DNA from: JBMOKU01 sp049324315 | GTDB lineage: Bacteria > Bacillota > Clostridia > Peptostreptococcales > Thermotaleaceae | Direction: 5' to 3' | DNA: 64,000 bases | Assembly (NCBI GenBank): GCA_049324315.1 | Contig: JBMOKU010000045.1 | Coordinates: 1 to 64,000 of the forward strand | Part shown: piece after piece, positions 58,492 to 64,000 of the stretch | How positions within the stretch are numbered: position 1 is the first letter of the stretch | Layout of the letters: each line of letters opens with the position of its first letter | Notes under the pieces: model-generated | Told to the model about the DNA's origin: nothing | Seen by the model: only the letters and a program-made list of their open reading frames with translations | Database searches by the model: none | Translations under genes and position numbers: made by a program

Positions 58492-59835
58492 TTATTTCAC
58501 CCCCACAAATTGCAATTTCTCGGATATGTAGTATTGTAGAAAACTACCGGTTGATCCGTCTCTTTGCTTGTCCAGAATAACCTCAACAAGTTTCACGCCT
58601 ATACTCTCCATGTGTTTATGTGCCCCAGGCGTTATAGGGTTTTTATCATCTCCGTAAATCTTTTCTATCTCGTCCTCGCTGGGTCTGTGTAAATAGATAA
58701 CATTATTTGAATCATGATAAACTGCTTTTGATTCTCTCATTACCCGTTCACCATGCGGTCTTTTATCTCCCATTTCATCATTTAATTGGGATAAATCAAC
58801 GACTGGAATATCAAATGAAAGAGAAATGTTTTTCAGTTCCCTGCTAATTGTTGCCACTTCCCTTTCCCGACTTTTTTCATCTTTTTCAGGCGTCATAAGC
58901 TGTAGATAATCTACAATGAGTACATCAGCTTTTGTTTCTCTCAGTTTTGCTTTGATCTGAGTTACTGTATTTGATTCATCATCAATGAACATATTCATCT
59001 GGTTTGACATGAAATTAAGGGCTTTTGTGATCTCCTTCCATTCCAAATCGTTAAAGTCTTTTTTCTTTAGTCTGACAGAATCAATTCCTGTAAGGCTTGA
59101 TAGTATTCTATTACCTACCTGCAAATCAGACATTTCACGGGATACAAATAAAACTTTTAATTTGTTAGTTGATAACCTTCTACCAATCTGCAACGCAAAA
59201 GCTGTTTTGCCTATTCCTGATTTTGCTGCAATAGTTGTTTTTTCACCCTTCTGTAATCCTGCAGTCAATCGATCAAGCTCTGGGATGCCATAATAATACT
59301 TTTCAAGTTCTTCCTTGGACTGCTTGTCCTGCAACTTATTGAATAATCTCATGGATAAACCCTTCATGCTACCGTCTTTGTATTTTTGAACTATAGAAGC
59401 ATTATCTAGCCTCGCTGCTATAGTCGATGTTATTCCTGTTATATCTTCTGAGCAGTTTAAAACATCACCCATAGCCTGCTGAAGTATCTTGTAAATCCTC
59501 CGGCGCTGCTCTTTCTCTTTTAGTATCTTAATGTGATGGTCTATTGCACTCGGGATGCAGAAGTCCTGCAACTGTAACACAAATGAATAGTCGATATTAT
59601 GGCCCATCTTCTCGGCCTTATCAATTATACTAATGGTATCAATATTGTCTCTTTCCTCTATGATCTGTGATATAGCTTTTAATATAGTCTTGTGGTTGGT
59701 ATCAAAGAAAAGATTTTCGTTCAATTTGCTTATATAATTACGCTTTGTAGCATCAATAATGATGGTTCCTAAGATGCTTTTTTCGCTCTCAATTGAATAC
59801 AGACTCCCTATGCTTTGGTTTTGCATTTGCTTCAC
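58492..59835 (-). CDS. dnaB: Replicative DNA helicase DnaB (phage)
   Basis: A 447-aa DnaB family helicase. The N-terminal domain (about 1-110: SIESEKSILGTIIID) is followed by the RecA-like motor with Walker A AAKSGIGKTAFAL, LFVSREMSD and DVLIVDYLQLMTP (Walker B), HGERVMRESKAVYHDS and DNVIYLHRP. The motor lacks no motif. It loads onto the phage origin with the preceding replication protein, whose stop overlaps its start (ATGA). Confidence 0.95.
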   Translation of the reverse strand: MKQMQNQSIGSLYSIESEKSILGTIIIDATKRNYISKLNENLFFDTNHKTILKAISQIIEERDNIDTISIIDKAEKMGHNIDYSFVLQLQDFCIPSAIDHHIKILKEKEQRRRIYKILQQAMGDVLNCSEDITGITSTIAARLDNASIVQKYKDGSMKGLSMRLFNKLQDKQSKEELEKYYYGIPELDRLTAGLQKGEKTTIAAKSGIGKTAFALQIGRRLSTNKLKVLFVSREMSDLQVGNRILSSLTGIDSVRLKKKDFNDLEWKEITKALNFMSNQMNMFIDDESNTVTQIKAKLRETKADVLIVDYLQLMTPEKDEKSREREVATISRELKNISLSFDIPVVDLSQLNDEMGDKRPHGERVMRESKAVYHDSNNVIYLHRPSEDEIEKIYGDDKNPITPGAHKHMESIGVKLVEVILDKQRDGSTGSFLQYYISEKLQFVGVK

Positions 59836-60560
59836 CCACCCAAAATCTTTTTAATGTATGCCTCATCATCAGGTGTAACAACAATCTCATCTTCTTCTCT
59901 TGTTTTAGCCTGTAATTCTATATAATCCATAAACACCCCATCACCAAAGAAATTGTAACCAACTTTAATGAACTGTTTGTCTATATTCTTACAAGCATTA
60001 GCGTAGTTTCTTGCAGCTCTGATAAGATCTTTTGGTTTAAATTTCTTTATTAGATTTTTCCAGTGTTTATATGTTCCTGATTTTCCCTTTTTATTGGGAT
60101 AAAAAGACCAAAACTCTTCAAACTCAGAAGTATATATATCTTCTTTATCATTCTTATCATTCTTGTTTGTATGCTTTTGTGTTTCTTGCGTGTTTCCAGT
60201 GTGTTCTCTTCGTGTCTCTTCTGTGTTCTCTCTGTCTTGATATTTGCTGTAATTTTCAATAGCTATATGCGTTCTCTTTGTGTTGCTCTCGAAACTTATC
60301 ATTTGATCATTTCTTAAAAGCTTTAGGAAACATACTACTTTTTTATTTGACCATTTCCACCGATCCCCTAACTTTCTAATGGAAGTAATAAAGCTTCCTC
60401 TTTCTACCTCAACTATTTCGTTGCCAAGAACAAATTTATTGCTGCTATGATTGGCCATCATCAACATATCCACCCAAGCTTCAAATTTTGAAAAACTTCT
60501 TATTTCCTGATATAGCCAATGTTCTTGAATATTCCTATGTAGCTTTATCCATCCTTGCAC
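59832..60560 (-). CDS. Phage replication initiation protein (DnaD-like organisation)
   Basis: A 242-aa protein. The N-terminal winged-helix region (about 1-110: WIKLHRNIQEHWLYQE, KFEAWVDMLMMANHSS, GSFITSIRKLGDRWKWSNKKV) is typical of phage replication proteins; a Thr/Lys/Asn-rich linker (about 115-145) and a C-terminal helical domain (EFWSFYPNKKGK) follow. It would bind the origin and recruit DnaB. The overlap with dnaB is four bases. Confidence 0.88.
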   Translation of the reverse strand: MQGWIKLHRNIQEHWLYQEIRSFSKFEAWVDMLMMANHSSNKFVLGNEIVEVERGSFITSIRKLGDRWKWSNKKVVCFLKLLRNDQMISFESNTKRTHIAIENYSKYQDRENTEETRREHTGNTQETQKHTNKNDKNDKEDIYTSEFEEFWSFYPNKKGKSGTYKHWKNLIKKFKPKDLIRAARNYANACKNIDKQFIKVGYNFFGDGVFMDYIELQAKTREEDEIVVTPDDEAYIKKILGG

Positions 60561-60571
60561 ACGATCACCGC

Positions 60572-60814
60572 CTATACTTCGATCCTCCGAAGTTTCCCAT
60601 ATTCATTTTGAGATCCCGAATCATCGCTCTGTGGCGGATTGCTTAGAAATTTTTCTATAACGTCCAAATTTAGTAAGTATCGGTTTCCGGCTTTGTGTGA
60701 TGGTATTATTCCGCTCCTTACCATCTGATAAAGCCAATTTTTTGTGACCGCTGTATCCGGGTCTTGGTTTTTGAAATATTTAGCTGTTTGATCTAAAGTC
60801 CTCATGCGTGCCAT
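60572..60814 (-). CDS. Excisionase-like/MerR-type helix-turn-helix protein
   Basis: An 80-aa protein: RTLDQTAKYFKNQDPDTAVT, LYQMVRSGIIPSHKAGNRYLLNLD is the winged-helix pattern of HTH_17/excisionases. The C-terminus is a polar tail. It may help the integrase to excise the prophage or act as a replication-region regulator. It lies two bases after the Cro-like stop. Confidence 0.78.
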   Translation of the reverse strand: MARMRTLDQTAKYFKNQDPDTAVTKNWLYQMVRSGIIPSHKAGNRYLLNLDVIEKFLSNPPQSDDSGSQNEYGKLRRIEV

Positions 60815-60816
60815 AC

Positions 60817-61038
60817 TTATGCCTCCTTCCTTGCACTTACAATCTCAAATAATTCATCAAATTCGCTTTCCAAAGCCTCACAGATAGCTTTTGCCGTTCT
60901 CGGCCTAGCTCCTAACTCCCCGTTTTCAATTAAACATATTGAAGCAGGATTTAATTTTACCGTTTTAGCTAACTGTGTTTGAGTTAGGCCTTTTAATATA
61001 CGTGCCCGTTTTACATTTTCTGGCTTCGCTTTTATCAT
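60817..61038 (-). CDS. Cro-like XRE-family repressor
   Basis: A 73-aa lambda-type HTH protein (NVKRARILKGLTQTQLAKTV, NPASICLIENGELGARPRTA). It is divergent from the CI-like gene and starts the early leftward transcript, the position of Cro. The ATG at 61038 follows GAAAGGAGG. Confidence 0.9.
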   Translation of the reverse strand: MIKAKPENVKRARILKGLTQTQLAKTVKLNPASICLIENGELGARPRTAKAICEALESEFDELFEIVSARKEA

Positions 61039-61056
61039 ATCTTTACCTCCTTTCAT

Positions 61057-61234
61057 AATCGTTCTGCTTATTTTTAAATCATATTTTATGTTTTTATAAG
61101 CAGTTTGTTAATTTTAGTTTAATCTACGTTTTGCTTATTGTCAAGTTTTTTATAATGTTTTTATAAGCAATTAGTTGATTCTAATTTTTGTTTATGCTAT
61201 CATTAAGTAAACTTATTGAAAGGAGTTAGTTTAT
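61057..61234. promoter_or_regulatory. Lysis-lysogeny control region with repeated operators
   Basis: GTTTTTATAAGCARTT occurs at about 61094-61110 and again at about 61153-61169, with inverse GCTTAT words at about 61069 and 61132. The four sites lie between the Cro-like and CI-like genes and are the probable repressor binding sites. Confidence 0.7.
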
Positions 61235-61960
61235 TTGGAACATATAGATGAACAGTTTGATATTTTTAGTAAAAGACTAACAGAGTTACGTGAAGAAAAA
61301 GCTGTCCAACAAAAGACTGCTGCTGCTCAATTAGATATCAAGCCTCAAGTACTTGCTTATTACGAAAAAGGAAAAAGAAAGCCTGATTTTGAAACGTTAA
61401 AAAAGCTTGCTAATTATTACAATGTTACCGTAGATTATTTGATCGGTAATAGCGATTTCAGAACACCCACTCATGAAAAAATATCTACTACAACTGGGAT
61501 AGAGGCCAGTGACGCCATTAATCACATACAAGGTGTAATAACTGGTGTACTAGAAACATATATGAATTACGCAAATATAGTTAAGGTTCCGGATAAATAT
61601 AAAGACTATCAAGAAAAATGTTTTAATTTTGATAATAACGGAAATACATTCTTCTTAATAACAGCCTTGTTTAGATGGCTCAAAAAATATATTGACTTTG
61701 TTGTAAATTCATATAATCTCTCATTTAATGATGTGGAGCAATTAAAGGTTATTTATCGCGATAAAGATGATATTATTAAAAAGCTACAATTTATGCTCTA
61801 TGGATTTTTTTCTACCGTAGAAGTAAGAAATAAATTTGCTTATAACCTTTCTAACTACAATCTTAGTGAAGATGAAAAAGAATTACTTTCTGCCTTATTT
61901 TTAGCAGAACCTAAAATTGCTGAAGACTATTTGCAGGACAAGCACCGAAAAGAGGTTTAG
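61235..61960 (+). CDS. CI-like XRE-family prophage repressor
   Basis: A 241-aa protein. HTH domain at about 10-68 (LTELREEKAVQQKTAAAQLDI, VLAYYEKGKRKPDFETLKKLAN), the rest a helical dimerisation region without a clear LexA-type peptidase (no visible Ser-Lys pair). TTG start after AAAGGAG. It maintains lysogeny. The integrase gene begins three bases after its stop. Confidence 0.9.
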   Translation: MEHIDEQFDIFSKRLTELREEKAVQQKTAAAQLDIKPQVLAYYEKGKRKPDFETLKKLANYYNVTVDYLIGNSDFRTPTHEKISTTTGIEASDAINHIQGVITGVLETYMNYANIVKVPDKYKDYQEKCFNFDNNGNTFFLITALFRWLKKYIDFVVNSYNLSFNDVEQLKVIYRDKDDIIKKLQFMLYGFFSTVEVRNKFAYNLSNYNLSEDEKELLSALFLAEPKIAEDYLQDKHRKEV

Positions 61961-61963
61961 ATT

Positions 61964-63226
61964 ATGGCATCCATCGAAAAAAGAGGAGAAAATACATATA
62001 GAATAACGGTGTCTTCTGGATATGATAGCAATGGTAAGAAGATCCGGAAGCATAAGTCTGTAACACTGGACCCCCATCTCACGCCGAAGCAGATAGAAAA
62101 GGAATTGAATAAGCTTTCTGTAGAATTTGAAAGACAAGTTGAGACAGGACAAGCATTAGATGGTAATATTACCTTGAATACCTTTGTTATGCGATGGATA
62201 GAAGAATATGCTTCCAAGCAGCTGCAGCCTAAGACCTTATCATCATACCAAGCTGAATTAAATAGCAAAATACTGCCGGCCCTTGGTCATTTACGTATGG
62301 ATAAAATTCAACCTATTCATCTATTGAGTTTTTATAATAATCTGTTCGAGGATGGCGTCAGAATTGACGGGAAGCCGGGATCATATAGCAATAGGACCGT
62401 AAAGTATCAACATCAGATTTTGAGTAGTCTTTTTCAATCTGCTGTTTACTGGCAAGTAATGATGTCAAATCCTTGTGAAAGAGTTAAACCTCCAAAGAAA
62501 GATATTGTTTCAGAAAAGGTTAAACACTTTGATGAAAACCAAGCTATCATTTTCTTAGAGGAAATTAGAAATGAAGAAATAAAATATCAAGCAGCTGTAA
62601 ATGTGACAATATACGGTGGCTTGAGAAAAGGTGAATTATTAGGTTTGACCTGGGATGATATCAAATTTGATCAATGCACTATAAGAATAAACAAGGCTAA
62701 TCAATACCTAACAGATACAGGTATATTTACAAAAACACCCAAGAATAAAACCTCTATACGAACAATATCCATGCCGAAGAATGTAATCACTCTACTAAAT
62801 GAATATAAACTATGGCAAGAGTGGCAACGTAAACAATGTGGCGATCAATGGGAGGACAATAACCTTGTTTTCACTCAATGGAACGGTAAACCCATGTCAT
62901 ACGATACCCCTTACCAATGGTTTAAGAAGTTTTTGAAAAGGTATAATGAGCGGATTCAAAATGATAAGTCTATACCAGAAGATGAAAAAGCAAAGTATCT
63001 CCTCCCGGAAATATCATTCCACGGGCTACGACATACCTCAGCTACTTTATTAATTGCAGAAAAGATGGACGTAAAAACCGTCTCAGCTAGATTAGGACAT
63101 GCTCAAACAAGTACAACTCTAAATATTTATAGTCACAGCGTAAAAAGTGCTGATGAAAAAGCAGCTTCTACTCTTGAAAATCTACTTGATAAAAAGAAAA
63201 ATGTTACAGACTTAAAGCAGGCGTAA
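61964..63226 (+). CDS. int: Prophage integrase, tyrosine recombinase
   Basis: A 420-aa full integrase: an N-terminal AP2-like arm-binding domain (about 1-60: SIEKRGENTYRITVSSGY), a SAM-like core-binding domain (about 65-165), and the catalytic domain with YGGLRKGELLGL, SFHGLRHTSATL and TLNIYSHSV (nucleophile Tyr). It recombines the tRNA-Arg 3' half (attB) with attP. It is next to the intact tRNA, the usual place. Its stop codon sits in the loop of its terminator. Confidence 0.95.
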   Translation: MASIEKRGENTYRITVSSGYDSNGKKIRKHKSVTLDPHLTPKQIEKELNKLSVEFERQVETGQALDGNITLNTFVMRWIEEYASKQLQPKTLSSYQAELNSKILPALGHLRMDKIQPIHLLSFYNNLFEDGVRIDGKPGSYSNRTVKYQHQILSSLFQSAVYWQVMMSNPCERVKPPKKDIVSEKVKHFDENQAIIFLEEIRNEEIKYQAAVNVTIYGGLRKGELLGLTWDDIKFDQCTIRINKANQYLTDTGIFTKTPKNKTSIRTISMPKNVITLLNEYKLWQEWQRKQCGDQWEDNNLVFTQWNGKPMSYDTPYQWFKKFLKRYNERIQNDKSIPEDEKAKYLLPEISFHGLRHTSATLLIAEKMDVKTVSARLGHAQTSTTLNIYSHSVKSADEKAASTLENLLDKKKNVTDLKQA

Positions 63227-63239
63227 CGCCTGTTTTTTT
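63218..63239 (+). terminator. Integrase terminator with the stop codon in the loop
   Basis: CAGGCG-TAA-CGCCTG followed by TTTTTTT; the TAA of the loop is the integrase stop. Confidence 0.92.
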
Positions 63240-63333
63240 ATGTAATTTCTACTAACTTTTTATAACTTTTTATTGTGTTAGTCCCCAAACAGTCCCCTTA
63301 TAGTAGTTATGTAAACTAAATTCAAAAATATAA

Positions 63334-63363
63334 AAACCCTGCATCGTTGTTGATGCAAGGTTT
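63334..63363 (-). terminator. Terminator after the tRNA operon
   Basis: AAACCCTGCATC pairs with GATGCAAGGTTT (one bulge-like mismatch) around a short loop; transcripts from the leftward tRNA cluster would end here. Confidence 0.8.
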
Positions 63364-63367
63364 CTAG

Positions 63368-63416
63368 TTGGTGCGCCCAGAGAGATTCGAACTCCCGACC
63401 TTCTGATTCGTAGTCA
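63368..63416 (-). repeat. Right attachment site within tRNA-Arg
   Basis: Forty-nine bases identical to 45247-45295. It covers the tRNA from CCA to the anticodon. Confidence 0.93.
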
Positions 63417-63445
63417 GACACTCTATCCAGCTGAGCTATGAGCGC
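63369..63445 (-). tRNA. tRNA-Arg(ACG)
   Basis: Cloverleaf is clear: acceptor GCGCTCA, anticodon loop CTACGAA, T-loop TTCGAAC, encoded CCA. Integration site of the prophage. Confidence 0.97.
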
Positions 63446-63461
63446 ATGTATGAAGTTAAAC

Positions 63462-63536
<75 letters not shown>

Positions 63537-63546
63537 ATATATAAAA

Positions 63547-63622
63547 TGGTGACCCATCCGCGGCTCGAACGCGGGACACCTTGATTAAAAGTCAAGTGCT
63601 CTACCTACTGAGCTAATGGGTC
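63547..63622 (-). tRNA. tRNA-Lys(TTT)
   Basis: Acceptor GACCCAT, anticodon loop CTTTTAA, T-loop TTCGAGC, encoded CCA. Confidence 0.96.
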
Positions 63623-63630
63623 ATATATAT

Positions 63631-63707
63631 TGGCTGGGGTAGCTGGACTCGAACCAACGAAATGCCAGAGTCAAAGTCTGGTGCCTTACCGACTTGGCTA
63701 TACCCCA
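63631..63707 (-). tRNA. tRNA-Gln(TTG)
   Basis: Acceptor TGGGGTA, anticodon loop CTTTGAC, T-loop TTCGAGT, encoded CCA. Confidence 0.96.
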
Positions 63708-63725
63708 ATATTGGTTTTAAAATTG

Positions 63726-63802
63726 TGGGGTGGCTGATGGGACTCGAACCCACGAATGCAGGAGCCACAATCCTGTGTCTTAACCACTTGACTACAGCCA
63801 CC
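63726..63802 (-). tRNA. tRNA-His(GTG)
   Basis: Acceptor GTGGCTG with the extra 5' G opposite C73, anticodon loop TTGTGGC, encoded CCA. Confidence 0.96.
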
Positions 63803-63814
63803 ATAATTTGTTTT

Positions 63815-63888
63815 TGGAGCGGATAGCGGGAATCGAACCCGCGCTACCAGCTTGGAAGGCTGGAGTTCTACCATTGAACTACATCCGC
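63815..63888 (-). tRNA. tRNA-Gly(TCC)
   Basis: Acceptor GCGGATG, anticodon loop CTTCCAA, T-loop TTCGATT, encoded CCA. Confidence 0.96.
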
Positions 63889-63896
63889 ATATTTGA

Positions 63897-63971
63897 TGGA
63901 GCGGAAGACGAGATTCGAACTCGCGACCCTCGCCTTGGCAAGGCGATGCTCTACCACTGAGCCACTTCCGC
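63897..63971 (-). tRNA. tRNA-Gly(GCC)
   Basis: Acceptor GCGGAAG, anticodon loop TTGCCAA, T-loop TTCGAAT, encoded CCA. Confidence 0.96.
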
Positions 63972-63977
63972 ATGCTT

Positions 63978-64000
63978 TGGTGGAGGAAGGTGGATTCGAA
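63978..64000 (-). tRNA. tRNA 3' end, cut by the window edge
   Basis: T-loop TTCGAAT, stem end CCACC, acceptor TTCCTCC, discriminator A and CCA are visible. The anticodon is outside the window, so the amino acid is not assigned (Ser or Tyr would fit a GGAGGAA acceptor). Confidence 0.85.

Larger units (their letters stand above)
45247..63416. mobile_element. Degraded prophage integrated in tRNA-Arg(ACG), 18.2 kb
   Basis: Bounded by 49-bp identical repeats. The integrase lies next to the intact tRNA, followed by a CI-like repressor, Cro-like protein, excisionase-like protein, replication initiator and DnaB. The structural module is reduced to fragments, and no terminase, portal, lysis or full tail genes remain. 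Cargo genes occupy the far 10 kb. It cannot form phage particles on its own, but excision may still be possible. Confidence 0.9.

Overview
The window reads as chromosome of a low-GC, anaerobic, probably spore-forming Clostridia member (Alkaliphilus/Natronincola-like would fit; this is inference). The grounds are AT-rich DNA with GGAGG ribosome sites, the start of a formate--tetrahydrofolate ligase, an oxygen-sensitive glycyl radical enzyme, an iron-sulfur serine dehydratase, a sigma-54 activator with CBS and PAS domains, IS200/IS605 and a Firmicutes-type prophage. No rRNA is present; a tRNA cluster fills the last 630 bases.

Layout. (1) 0-10.7 kb: partial fhs, panB, an IclR regulator, then a leftward operon M20 peptidase > one-chain L-serine dehydratase > BCCT carrier > metal-free M24 hydrolase. 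A good sigma-54 promoter precedes this operon, which faces a divergent sigma-54 activator across an array of palindromes. (2) 10.8-21.6 kb: a leftward catabolic block with an IclR regulator, RidA, an EutB-like PLP dehydratase, a second M24 hydrolase (EutD/DoeA-like), a TRAP transporter with a TeaA-like binding protein, an M20 deacylase (DoeB2-like), a GntR regulator and a U32-like protein. Together these look like uptake and anaerobic breakdown of ectoine/hydroxyectoine or a related cyclic compatible solute. (3) 21.7-26 kb: a YdbC-like protein and a PNAG-type exopolysaccharide locus that includes a DivIVA-domain protein. (4) 26-45 kb: small genes, a decayed IS605 element, then a divergent sugar locus. 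Its leftward arm has UPF0303, a PRD regulator, PTS IIA, IIC and IIB, a Gfo/Idh/MocA oxidoreductase and a DeoR regulator. Its rightward arm has a glycyl radical enzyme, its activase, an RmlD-like protein, a fructose-6-phosphate-aldolase-like transaldolase, HPr and Enzyme I. This closely resembles the E. coli pflD/frw/ptsA/fsaB region and the radical 'anhydroglycolysis' pathway for 1,5-anhydrohexitols. (5) 45.25-63.42 kb: an 18.2-kb decaying prophage in tRNA-Arg(ACG), bounded by 49-bp identical direct repeats. It keeps integrase, repressor/Cro and replication genes, carries broken head/tail genes, and bears cargo: HigB/HigA, a Beta-family/sce7726 pair, DUF6338-like, DUF2441 and small ORFs. (6) 63.37-64 kb: tRNA-Arg, Cys, Lys, Gln, His, Gly, Gly and the edge of another tRNA, all leftward.

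Together, regions 1-2 import small zwitterionic solutes and hydrolyse, deacylate and deaminate them under sigma-54, IclR and GntR control. Region 4 phosphorylates an anhydro-sugar with its own complete PTS, opens the ring by radical chemistry and cleaves the product by aldol reaction. A decayed third copy of the tRNA-Arg 3' end at 26.09 kb suggests that 26.1-45.2 kb may itself be an older island at the same tRNA.

Product names come from motif recognition by eye; no database search was possible.
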